Shown: positions 1-8,500 of the stretch, one piece after another
How positions within the stretch are numbered: the first letter of the stretch is position 1
Layout: each line of letters starts with the position of its first letter
DNA from: Bacteroidetes bacterium UBA4408
GTDB lineage: Bacteria; Bacteroidota; Bacteroidia; UBA4408
Assembly (NCBI GenBank): GCA_002389785.1
Contig: DGQS01000222.1
Coordinates: forward strand, 1 to 10,832
Direction: 5' to 3'
DNA length: 10,832 bases
Notes under the pieces: generated by a model
The model's database searches: none
What the model saw: the letters and a program-made list of their open reading frames with translations, nothing else
What the model was told of the DNA's origin: nothing
Made by a program: the position numbers and the translations under genes

Positions 1-323
1 CCCAATCATTGAGAGCTTCTACATATTTGCTTTGGTTGTAATAACCAATTCCCGAATTTTTTAATGCTAAAGCGATACCTCTTTTGTAATTTATTTTTTC
101 GGCCAAAGCACGAGCATCGTTGCAAGTTTTTATCGCCAATTCCGGCGCCGAACTAAAATAATTTCGACCAAGAGAAATCATGGCTTTTACTTTATCAGTA
201 TCCGAAGGGGCAGTATCCACCAATCTTTTCAAACTATCTGTTGCAGCATCCTGGGCTTTAACTACGCCTAAGCCCTGACTTAACACTATAATTGGAAATA
301 AAAGAATGAATAGCTGTTTCATA
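1..323 (-). CDS. Exported TPR-repeat protein (N-terminal 107 residues; rest lies beyond the left edge)
   Basis: An open frame begins at an ATG (complement of 321-323) and runs off the left edge without a stop. Residues 1-23 form a Sec signal peptide: a Lys near the start, a hydrophobic core (LFILLFPIIVL) and a likely cut after VKA, before QD. From about residue 45 the chain is helical with TPR spacing: 'KAMISLGRNYF', then 'RGIALALKNSGIGYYNQSKY' near residues 81-100 and the start of the next repeat ('VEALNDW'). In Bacteroidota, exported N-terminal TPR arrays like this often precede a membrane helix and a histidine kinase, adenylate cyclase or LuxR-type output domain. That part is not visible, so no function is assigned. 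The start is supported by the signal peptide and by a -7-like promoter element just upstream. There is no Shine-Dalgarno site. Confidence 0.8.
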
Positions 324-338
324 TTTATGTGCTTCAAC

Positions 339-346
339 AAATATAG
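339..346 (-). promoter_or_regulatory. Bacteroidota -7 promoter element (TATATTTG) for the TPR gene
   Basis: The minus strand reads TATATTTG, a perfect match to the Bacteroidota -7 consensus TAnnTTTG. It lies 15 bases upstream of the ATG ending at 323, which would give a very short leader. It sits directly downstream of the terminator of the preceding gene, so the TPR gene probably starts its own transcript. No good -33 TTTG is present at the usual spacing: that stretch is the T-rich tail of the terminator. A chance match in AT-rich DNA is possible. Confidence 0.45.
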
Positions 347-360
347 TCAACTATTGTATT

Positions 361-399
361 AAAAATAAAAAAGCTGTAATTCTATTCAGATTACAGCTT
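361..399 (-). terminator. Rho-independent terminator of the ABC transporter gene
   Basis: A perfect 10-bp inverted repeat (AAGCTGTAAT at 371-380, ATTACAGCTT at 390-399) has a 9-base loop. On the minus strand it is followed at once by TTTTATTTTT (370-361). It begins 26 bases past the stop codon of the transporter gene. Confidence 0.85.
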
Positions 400-424
400 A
401 ATTAATTAATATAATAATGCTTGA

Positions 425-3400
425 TTATTTCTTTTTCAAGAATTTAAATCGACTGCTGAAGTCACCAAAAAAATCCATTAACTTTTTCAACACATCGAAA
501 TACAAGGTAAAAGCAAGGAGCAACGACATTGACCAGATAACAGAAATATTTACCCAAAAGGTGTCGAAATATTGTCCAAACACTCTTTTTCTTGGAGCAA
601 AGAAATGCGCTCTTATCAAACTATTTTTAGGAGGGTCAAGATAAACCGGGTTCTTTCGTTGAATTAACTTACCGTCAACCTCAACTATCTTATCAAAGTC
701 TTGAATATTGGTGACTAAATCATCCAAGCTTTTATTTACATAATTTGATTTTAATTCGTTTAAACGATTCTCTCCATCCTCTTTTATTTTTCTAACAATC
801 GCACTGTCAGCTGATGTGTAACTAGAAACTACAAGCGGAGTGCTTACTGATGACAAGCTATCTTTGAGCGTAGAATCTTTCTCTATTAATAGTTTTCGAC
901 GACGTTGTTCCTGAAATCTTTGCAAGGCAGTTAATTCGGTAGTTTCAGATTTTTTTCCTTTGTATAAATCTAGCTGTTGCTGGGTAAGTGTAAGTCCTTG
1001 ACTACCCCATTCAAATATTTTCTGAGTAACCAAGGAATCTTTTTTATTTCGATAAATATTTTCGTTATGTATAAAATACTTATCTAATTGTTTGTTGTAT
1101 TCTTTTAGTTGTCCTGAAATTCCACGATTAAAATCCTTCAATGTTAACTTATCCAAAGCTTTAAATACAGGACTATTCTTGTCTTTTTGATTATGTTTTT
1201 CGTACTCGCTTTTTAAGATGGATAAATCATATTCTAAATCAGCAATTTTACTTTTATCGTTTCGCTCTTTAATATCGAGAACTATATTTTCGCAATTATC
1301 AACTTTAGCTTTTAATGCTTTTAACCAATCATCTTTTCTAAAATTGTACACATTAATACTCTTATCGAGCATGTAGAAATTTTTCTCAAATTCATTCTTC
1401 TTAAACTGATTTACAGCCAAAGCTTCAAAGGCCCATCGGGAAGTCATTACTTCACCAGAAACTGGAACTGTACCTTGTGTTGTAATTACAGGATTTAATT
1501 TGTCGAACTTCACAATTACACCGCTTAACAACAATTGCGGAATAATTAAAAAGGGAATCAGGATATAAATGGTAACTGCTGAATTAAAACTTGCTGAAAT
1601 ATTTAATCCCAACATATTGGCAAAACAGGAAGTTGTAAACAACACAAACCAATAATCAAGGTACATTCCTTTAATTCCAAGAATAGTATTTCCTATAAGT
1701 ATAAACGAGAGTGTTTGAATGGCTGAAAGTGTAAACATAATACTCACTTTCGAAAAGAGGTAGCTGCCTTTGCTTAGATTTAAAAAGGATTCGCGTTTTA
1801 ATATTTTTCGGTCGGCAATAATTTCTTCAGCACTTACCGTTAATCCTATAAACAACGCAACAACAACGCTCATAAACATGTAAGCCGGCATGTTTTCATT
1901 TTCATAAAACACATACCCTGCTTTGTTTGAAACATCGCTTTTGAAATAGCGTACCAAATAAGATAATATTAAAGCTAAAACGGGTGCTTCAAATAAATTA
2001 ATAATTAAATATTGCTTATTGGTTAGTTTTGAAAGCACATCTCGGCGAATAAACACTCCGAATTGTTTAATTTTATTAGGAATTCGAAAAGTACTTTTAG
2101 GAATTTCGGTTTCAACTGAACCTGATTCCACATCCGGTTCAAGTTTTTGAGTGTAAAATTCATTCCATTCCTTAGGAGATATTTTACGGGTTTGAGTCTG
2201 ATCTCCGTACTCGTCTAATACCTTTGATTCGATGATATTAAAAATTTGTTCCGGATTCACATTTCCACAGGTAACACATTCACTTTCGTTAGCATTTACA
2301 TGGTTTACCAGCGTTTTAAAATAAATTATAGCTTCCACCGGATTCCCGTTGTAAATAGCGTATCCACCTAAATCGAGGATAATCAACTTATCAAACATTT
2401 TAAAAATTTCGGAGGATGGTTGATGAATTACAACAAAAACCAACTTTCCTTTTAGGGCTAGCTCCTTCAGCAAGTCCATAATGTTTTCACTGTCGCGTGA
2501 TGATAATCCGGAAGTAGGCTCATCAACAAATAAGACAGAAGGTTCACGAATTAACTCAAGTGCTATATTTAATCGCTTGCGTTGTCCTCCACTGATAGTT
2601 TTTTCAAGAGGGCTTCCTACTTTTAAATCTCTGGTTTCGTATAAACCAATACTGATGAGTAATTCAAGAACTATTTTAGAAATTTCTTTATCAGTTAAAT
2701 TATCGAAACAAAGTTTAGCGTTGTAAAAAAGATTTTGAAAAACCGTAAGTTGCTCAATCAATAAATCATCTTGAGAAACGTGCCCAATTACTCCTTCAAT
2801 TTTATTTTTTTCGGTGTGTATATTTATACCATTAATTAAAACTTCTCCACCGGAAGGCTTGTCGTTGCCGTTTAAAATATTTAATAATGTTGATTTACCG
2901 GCTCCACTGCCACCCATAATACCTATGAGTGTTCCCGATTCTTCAATCATATTAAATTTATGCAACCCAATTTTTTCGTTCTTAAATTTAAACTCGAGTT
3001 CTTTGGTTTGAAATACGATTTTTGAGGCTGTTTTATCAGTCATAAATGAACTGATAATGTCGCTGTAATAAATTGGAGATACTTTAGAACTTCGTATTGT
3101 GCTTCCGGGTGTTAAAATATGTGCTTTATTAGCCGTTAAAAGTTGTCCATTTAAGTACAATTCAGCAGTACCAAAATAGCGTAAAATGTACATGCTTACG
3201 CTGGAAATTTGAAGCACACGTATTTCACCGCTTAAAGTCTCTACATATAAATGTCGTGATCTGTTTTCATGATGCTCTTTATTGTTATCAATCAGTAGTA
3301 AATTGCTTGAATCCGAAAATTCATTTTTACTACTATTGATAAAGGTAGAGCAACGAATAAACTCTTGGTCTTCAATATTAAATACTTCCGATACTGTTTT

Positions 3401-3754
3401 TACAAACTCTAATTCCTGTTCAGAAGTTTCCTCATTTGAATTGATAAATTCAATCAAACGAATTAGCACTACGACCTTTTGTTTTTGTGTGAGTTCTTTA
3501 TTAATCTCGGTACAAATTTTTAAAACCTTTACGGAGTTTACCGAGGTCTTTTTTTTGCGTTTTTCACTATCTCCGCCACCTTGTAATTTTTCAACATATT
3601 CGTCAAAGAGTTTTAAATATTCATCAACTAATTCTTGATTTAGTTGCTGTTTTAAAAATGACTGAACAATGTACCTTCCTGAATTAGTAACACCATCAAC
3701 TTTAGCAATAATTGCGAAAAGTTGCATAAGGGCTTTCAGAATTCGTTCACTCAT
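425..3754 (-). CDS. ABCG-like ABC transporter, ATPase and permease in one chain, with TerB-like and FHA-like N-terminal region
   Basis: A 1109-residue inner-membrane ABC transporter of the ABCG/White type (ATPase before membrane part); substrate unknown. Residues 1-135 resemble a TerB-like helical domain in two halves ('FAIIAKVDG' and 'FINSNEETSEQELEFV'). Residues 165-245 look beta-rich and FHA-like ('LYLNGQLL', 'LTPGSTIRSS') but lack the classical GR...SRxH phosphothreonine motif. The ATPase is complete: Walker A GGSGAGKS 281-288, Q-loop Gln328, signature SGGQR 388-392, Walker B VLFVDE 407-412, switch His444. A CVTCGNVNPEQIF segment (493-505) takes the place of the NPADF motif of ABCG proteins. 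Likely membrane helices are near 582-601, 624-643, 668-690, 700-722, 727-748 and 1066-1088. A lysine- and glutamate-rich, partly coiled-coil insert (about 750-1065) separates the last two. Domain order recalls mycobacterial Rv1747 (FHA-ATPase-permease). The ATG at 3754 gives the whole TerB-like domain; no Shine-Dalgarno site or clear promoter is seen. The pump class is certain, the N-terminal assignments moderate. Confidence 0.9.
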   Translation of the reverse strand: MSERILKALMQLFAIIAKVDGVTNSGRYIVQSFLKQQLNQELVDEYLKLFDEYVEKLQGGGDSEKRKKKTSVNSVKVLKICTEINKELTQKQKVVVLIRLIEFINSNEETSEQELEFVKTVSEVFNIEDQEFIRCSTFINSSKNEFSDSSNLLLIDNNKEHHENRSRHLYVETLSGEIRVLQISSVSMYILRYFGTAELYLNGQLLTANKAHILTPGSTIRSSKVSPIYYSDIISSFMTDKTASKIVFQTKELEFKFKNEKIGLHKFNMIEESGTLIGIMGGSGAGKSTLLNILNGNDKPSGGEVLINGINIHTEKNKIEGVIGHVSQDDLLIEQLTVFQNLFYNAKLCFDNLTDKEISKIVLELLISIGLYETRDLKVGSPLEKTISGGQRKRLNIALELIREPSVLFVDEPTSGLSSRDSENIMDLLKELALKGKLVFVVIHQPSSEIFKMFDKLIILDLGGYAIYNGNPVEAIIYFKTLVNHVNANESECVTCGNVNPEQIFNIIESKVLDEYGDQTQTRKISPKEWNEFYTQKLEPDVESGSVETEIPKSTFRIPNKIKQFGVFIRRDVLSKLTNKQYLIINLFEAPVLALILSYLVRYFKSDVSNKAGYVFYENENMPAYMFMSVVVALFIGLTVSAEEIIADRKILKRESFLNLSKGSYLFSKVSIMFTLSAIQTLSFILIGNTILGIKGMYLDYWFVLFTTSCFANMLGLNISASFNSAVTIYILIPFLIIPQLLLSGVIVKFDKLNPVITTQGTVPVSGEVMTSRWAFEALAVNQFKKNEFEKNFYMLDKSINVYNFRKDDWLKALKAKVDNCENIVLDIKERNDKSKIADLEYDLSILKSEYEKHNQKDKNSPVFKALDKLTLKDFNRGISGQLKEYNKQLDKYFIHNENIYRNKKDSLVTQKIFEWGSQGLTLTQQQLDLYKGKKSETTELTALQRFQEQRRRKLLIEKDSTLKDSLSSVSTPLVVSSYTSADSAIVRKIKEDGENRLNELKSNYVNKSLDDLVTNIQDFDKIVEVDGKLIQRKNPVYLDPPKNSLIRAHFFAPRKRVFGQYFDTFWVNISVIWSMSLLLAFTLYFDVLKKLMDFFGDFSSRFKFLKKK

Positions 3755-3780
3755 TTGCTTGGGTGGTTTTTAAATTAAAT

Positions 3781-3821
3781 TAAAAAAAAAAGACATTACA
3801 ACTCGAGGTATAATGTCTTTT
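3781..3821 (-). terminator. Rho-independent terminator of the small secreted protein gene
   Basis: Arms AAAAGACATTA (3788-3798) and TAATGTCTTTT (3811-3821) form an 11-bp perfect stem around a 12-base loop that contains CTCGAG. On the minus strand the stem runs into a tract of T (to about 3782). It lies 19 bases past the stop at 3840 and 34 bases before the ATG of the ABC transporter. The transporter therefore needs a promoter inside this short gap or depends on readthrough. Confidence 0.85.
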
Positions 3822-3839
3822 AAGTACTTTGCAATACAG

Positions 3840-4262
3840 TTATTGTTTAAAACTAATGAGCAACACTGCACATCCCGATGTTGAACTTGTTTTATTTAGT
3901 TTTGCTTCCATCGTAACCTCCATGGTATTGGTAAATTTAAAGTCCCAATAAGGAGAATTCATTTGGTCTGCATTGCTAAACAATAAATTTCGTTCTTTAT
4001 CGTATAATTCAAAAGTTAAGTTTCCATCGGTTAAACCACTGCAAGCAGCAATTCTGTATTGAGATCCTCCGTAAAAAGTTGCGTGAAATTCAGCAACTTC
4101 CTTATCCAATAAAAGGGCTCTGTATTGTTGCCCGTCTGATATATACTGATTGGTTAAATTTTTTACACAGGCATTTGCAATGGTATCGCACTGAGCGTTT
4201 GCTTTGCTGCTAATCAACAGCACACATAAAATAAAAGCAATTTTTGAAATGATAGTTTTCAT
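3840..4262 (-). CDS. Small secreted protein of unknown function (140 residues)
   Basis: Residues 1-23 are a clear Sec signal peptide: MKTIISK, a hydrophobic core (IAFILCVLLIS) and a likely cut after ANA, before Gln24. The mature part of about 117 residues is predicted to be mostly beta-strand ('NLTFELYDKERNLLF', 'WDFKFTNTMEVTMEAKL', 'CAVLLISFKQ'), consistent with a small beta-sandwich. Cysteines at 25, 32, 74 and 131 could form two disulfides in the periplasm or outside the cell. I do not recognise the family. It has no lipobox and no T9SS tail, so it is probably periplasmic or released. It lies 97 bases downstream of the lipoprotein gene with no terminator between, so the two may be co-transcribed. 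The ATG at 4262 is chosen because it begins the signal peptide; the leader is A-rich, as usual in Bacteroidota. Confidence 0.8.
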   Translation of the reverse strand: MKTIISKIAFILCVLLISSKANAQCDTIANACVKNLTNQYISDGQQYRALLLDKEVAEFHATFYGGSQYRIAACSGLTDGNLTFELYDKERNLLFSNADQMNSPYWDFKFTNTMEVTMEAKLNKTSSTSGCAVLLISFKQ

Positions 4263-4357
4263 ATTTTTTGGTTTATTTTTATATTTCTTGCAAGGATATC
4301 GAAAGCTGTATAATGCTTGGGAGTCGATGAAAGAACTTTTATTTTATTTATTTCTAA

Positions 4358-5257
4358 TTATCCAACAATTAAACTACGGATGTGATTAATTTTTTCAGTA
4401 ATTACTTTTAACTGTGCTTCTGTGATAACTACTTCCGATTTACTATTGATGGTTGTAACTTTGTTGGTTACATCAGTGGTGGGAGCAACAAAGGTGTATT
4501 TTTGTTCAATTCCATCAAAATCATAAGCTAAATCGATTAACGCATCCACAAATTCGGTGTATTCAGGTTGCTGATAATAAGGAGTTAAAAGTTTGATTAA
4601 ATTATCGAGTGAAGATTTTTGCTCTCCAATACGATTGGCAATTTCCTGATTGGGTTTTGCTTTAACTAAACTCGTTGTAAAATATAAGCTTTCAACCCAT
4701 CCACCTGCTATTATCAATGCACTTACATCTGTTCTTTCATTGTCTTTAAGATATGAATCACTAGCTCTGTAAGCAGCAGAAGTCATACCTAATAAAGAAT
4801 CCCTGTTTGCTAAATTCCCTTCAAAGCGTTTCATTAAGGATGCATCAAATGCACCTGAAACCCCGATATCATCTGCTAGTTTTTTTACTACTTTTAAATA
4901 TCCGATTGCATCCTGAGGTTGTTCGTAAATTGTTACATAACCTAAATCAGCACCGTATACGCCAAGGTTTAATGCCTTTTTGTAGTTGGTCGAATAAGTT
5001 GTGCTTTTACTTGCAGCATTCAAAATGTCTTTGGTGTAATTGGCGCCCAACTTTTTTAATAAAAGTGAGGTTTCAATTGGTGAAGGAATACTGAACAAAG
5101 CTCCATTCACATTCACAAGGTTAGTTTTAGTACTGTCTACAGCAACTACATCCTCGCTACTCTTTTCTTTGTCGCCACCACCACAGCTATAAAATGTTAT
5201 AGCGGGAACTGCCAACAAAAATGCTAATTTCCTGATGTGTAATTTTTTAAGTGTCAT
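4358..5257 (-). CDS. Lipoprotein of unknown function (299 residues)
   Basis: The N-terminus is a lipoprotein signal: basic MTLKKLHIRK, hydrophobic LAFLLAVPAITF, then YSC with Cys25 as the lipidated residue. A flexible GGGDKEKSSED linker follows. Acidic residues after the Cys may affect surface export in Bacteroidota, but the linker does not fit a published export signal closely enough to claim it. The mature domain (about 45-299) is mainly alpha-helical, without catalytic or metal-binding motifs that I can identify. Recognisable stretches are 'IPSPIETSLLLKKLGANY', 'YGADLGYVTIYEQ' and 'ALIIAGGWVESLYF'. It looks like a conserved Bacteroidota envelope protein, but I cannot name a family. The previous gene ends in a strong terminator 228 bases upstream of this start, so its promoter should lie in that spacer. 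It may form a two-gene unit with the secreted protein downstream. Confidence 0.8.
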   Translation of the reverse strand: MTLKKLHIRKLAFLLAVPAITFYSCGGGDKEKSSEDVVAVDSTKTNLVNVNGALFSIPSPIETSLLLKKLGANYTKDILNAASKSTTYSTNYKKALNLGVYGADLGYVTIYEQPQDAIGYLKVVKKLADDIGVSGAFDASLMKRFEGNLANRDSLLGMTSAAYRASDSYLKDNERTDVSALIIAGGWVESLYFTTSLVKAKPNQEIANRIGEQKSSLDNLIKLLTPYYQQPEYTEFVDALIDLAYDFDGIEQKYTFVAPTTDVTNKVTTINSKSEVVITEAQLKVITEKINHIRSLIVG

Positions 5258-5484
5258 ATCAAAGAATGATTTTTGTTTTAGTAATTAGGGTGCAAGTAAT
5301 GAAAAAATATTTAATTGTCAAAATAAAAATAGGTGTAAACGAATATTCAACTTTTCGACCTGTTTTACAAAGTTGTAAACAACAATTCCAGTTAAATTCA
5401 TTAAACTAGAATTACTTTTAAGAATCTTTAATCGACTTAAAGTGATCGATAATCACTCGCAAAACATTCATTATTAAAAGTAAA
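5258..5484. other. Intergenic region upstream of the lipoprotein gene
   Basis: No open frame with coding character was found. The region should hold the promoter of the lipoprotein gene. The best -7 candidate on the minus strand is TATTTTG (5325-5319), one base short of TAnnTTTG, with a TTG 22 bases upstream; this is weak. The region contains the palindrome at 5361-5384 and a second inverted repeat, AGTGAT-cgata-ATCACT (5441-5457), which has no T tract and is not a terminator. Confidence 0.4.
5361..5384. promoter_or_regulatory. Possible operator palindrome upstream of the lipoprotein gene
   Basis: TTTACAA (5364-5370) and TTGTAAA (5373-5379) form perfect 7-base arms around AG. Outside them lie TGTT and AACA, which also match as inverted repeats if a two-base offset is allowed. 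The site is about 105-125 bases upstream of the ATG at 5257. Its size and symmetry suit a dimeric regulator, but no regulator gene is in the window. In AT-rich DNA it could be chance. Confidence 0.3.
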
Positions 5485-5515
5485 AAGGCCACCCCCATTT
5501 TCAGGAAGTGGCCTT
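5482..5515 (-). terminator. Strong rho-independent terminator of the S8 protein gene
   Basis: Read on the minus strand, AAGGCCACTTCC (5515-5504) pairs with GGGGGTGGCCTT (5496-5485) over 12 base pairs, including two G-T wobbles, around a 7-base TGAAAAT loop. TTTs and further T-rich DNA follow. It starts 21 bases after the stop at 5536 and is the most GC-rich hairpin in the window. Confidence 0.9.
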
Positions 5516-5535
5516 ATGACTAATCCTATCGGATA

Positions 5536-8500
5536 TTAATATTGAATTGCTACTCGCAAGGTTTTTACCACATTGCTTTTGTCTTCAATTTGAATTAAAT
5601 AAACTCCTTGTGCCAATTGATTCAAATTTAATTTTTGAACATTTTCTCCTTCAACCACATCAGCAGTTTCACGCAGAACCACATTTCCTAAAACATCCAT
5701 AACTTTGAACGTATAAGAACTGTTTTCAAAGGCAACAAACGAAACAGATACACTACCGGTTGATGGATTTGGAAACACTTTAAACTCGTTTTCAAAACTA
5801 GGAGTCTCTTGCTCTAAATCGCCTCCTGCAACTGTACGACATCCTGAATTCATAGTTATAGCTAAGCTTTTACTAGCAGATGAACCACAAGTATTTTTAG
5901 CTTTTACAGTTAAAGTTATTGAACTAGAAGTAGCAGAAGTATATTTTACAGTGGCAGTTGTACCGGTTGGAGTTCCTACAAAACTAGCTCCTCCGCTAAT
6001 TGTCCACGTATAAGAACTTGCACCACTTACAGCTGCTATTGAATAGGTTACCGAAGCATTACTCTTACATACTGTTGTAGCTCCAGTAATTGCACCGGGT
6101 TGCGCTGGCGCTGCATAAACTGTTATACTCGATGCAGTACTTGAACCACAGCAATTTACAGCCTTCACCGTGATTGCGCCTGAACTTGTAAAACCAGTAC
6201 CAAAACTTACTTTAATAGAAGTTCCGTTGTTTGAAGTTATGCTAACGCCCGAAGGAACAGTCCACTGGTACGAAGTTGCTCCATATACAGCAGCTATTGA
6301 ATAAACTTGACCAGTTTTACGACATACATTGGTGCTTGGTCCACTTATAGCTCCTGCATTATTAGGTTTTGATTGAATTGTTTTACTAATGGTTGGTCCA
6401 TTACCACAAGCATTACTTGCATATACTGATATAACACCGCTTACAAAACCGGATGGTAGTAATACATCCACTTCGTATTCATTGTTCGAACTTACTCCAT
6501 ATAAAGTTAATGGATTTCCACTATGGCCTAATCCATCCGAAATAATGCATCCGGCTGGTGCCGACCAGGTATAAGATGTTGCAGTTGGAACAGCTAAAAT
6601 TTCGTATTCGTAGGAATTTCCTCCACAAACACCCACAACCTGATTATCATCAGAACCGCTTGCATACCATACAGGACTTGCTGGCGCAGAACCCGAAACT
6701 CCAACAGTTACAGAAGCTGTTGCTAAGCAACCATTGGCATCATTTACTGATACAGTATAATTTCCGGATGCTAAGGCAGAAACATTTGCTCCTACTTTAC
6801 CCGAAGGACTCCAAGTGTAAGCATATCCAGGTGTACCACCACTTGCAACAACAGCTGCAGATCCGGTACTTACTCCACAACCTGAAGGTGTACTAGAGGT
6901 ACTTAAATTAATTGCACTCGGTACTTGTATACTTGCCGAATTTGATGCTGCACATCCATTGGCATCGGTTACTGTATATGAATAAGTACCAGTTCCTAAA
7001 TTAGTAGTTGCCGTGTTTGAATAAGTATAAGCCGGACTACCGCCGCTAGCTGTTAGATTTACGCTTCCGGTTTGTCCAAAACAAGCCGGTTGCACCGCAG
7101 TTGCACTTAATAAAAGCTGACTTGGCGCTTGATTTACTAAGGCACTAGTTGAAGCACTGCATCCATTATCGTCGCTAACAGTAAAACTGTAGTTACCAGC
7201 TGTTAAATTAGTTGTAGCACCGGCACTGTAAGTATAATTTCCAGTACCTCCACTAGCTGTTAAAGTTACATTTCCTAATTGTCCATAACAAACAGGTTGG
7301 CTAACAGTTGCAGTTAAAATTAATTCTGAAGGCGCTGCATTAATTGTAGCAGTTGTTGAAGCGTTACAGCCATTTGCATCACTAACTGTATACGCATATG
7401 TTCCTGCGCTTAAATTTGAAACCGGAGTTGCATTGTAAGTATAATTACCAACTCCTCCACTTGCAATTAAGGAAACAGATCCTAACTCATTAAAGCACAA
7501 TGGTTGAGTTACACTCGCCTGAAGTTGAACAGCAGAAGGTGCTTGATCAATAAATACGGTGGCAGAAGCAATACACTGATTTCCATCAGTAACTGTATAT
7601 GTATAACTTCCAGATACTAAATTAACAGTTGGTGTAGCATCGTACTGATAATTGCCCACTCCACCGGAAGCACTTAAACTTACACTACCTGTTTGCCCGT
7701 AACACAATGCCTGTGATGCAGTTGCCTGCAATAACAATTCGCTTGGGGCAGCGTTAATTGTTGCTACCGCATCGGCAGTACATCCATTAGCATCGCTTAC
7801 TTGATATTGATAGGTATTAGCAGCTAAATCAGTGGTTGCACCTGTATACACATAATTACCGGTACCTCCATTGGCTACTAAATTTACAGCACCTAACTGC
7901 CCATAGCACAGTGGTTGTATTGATGTAGCTGTTAAAGTTAATAAGTTAGGTTGAGTAAAGAATCCATTGTTATAGACTACAAAATAATTCGGAGGTGCAA
8001 TTAAAGTTACGTTACTAGGTACGATTGAATAATTTCCACCATCAGGAGTACCTGTAACAACTTGATTTAGGTTGTCGAGAATTGTAAAGTCGGGACCTGA
8101 GTTTATAACAGTAGCAGGACTATCGTCATAATCAAATCCGGTTATAGTTGCAGTAAAGGCTGGTAGACTATTACAAAGTGGAGACTGATTATCGGCAGTA
8201 ACAAACAGGGTATCTGGTAGAATAGTTAGAGTTCCCGGTACGTAGGTAACATCAAAATTATTGGTAATAAATACGCCTGGCACAATAAAATGATTCCCTG
8301 CACCAACTCCAGTTATTAAGTTGATTGAGTAGAAAGTGTAAATAGTATCGGTAGATGCTGTGTAATCGTCTTCATCAATTATAACAGCCACATCAGCACC
8401 TCCGGAAGCAGTTGTACTATTAACTACGGTTGATCCGTTTACTAGTCCTTTTTGATTCACAGTAGCTGTACCATTTACCAATCCTTTTTGATTTACTAAT

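Noticed and set aside
417..644. Plus-strand frame of 75 codons over the end of the transporter gene
   Set aside because: It is antisense to the final membrane helix and tail, and the upstream terminator faces the other way. Its protein looks like random AT-rich translation.
2481..3638. Plus-strand open frames of 65-118 codons opposite the transporter gene
   Set aside because: They are antisense to conserved ATPase motifs, have no recognisable domain or leader, and are explained by the codon use of the real gene.
4263..4357. Terminator after the lipoprotein gene
   Set aside because: Only a 4-bp AAGC/GCTT pairing and a CTTGCAAG palindrome are present, neither followed by a T tract on the minus strand.
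6389..6896. Plus-strand open frames opposite the SprB and PKD-like region
   Set aside because: They are low-complexity, rich in Gln, His and Leu, antisense to the repeats, and show no signal peptide or domain.
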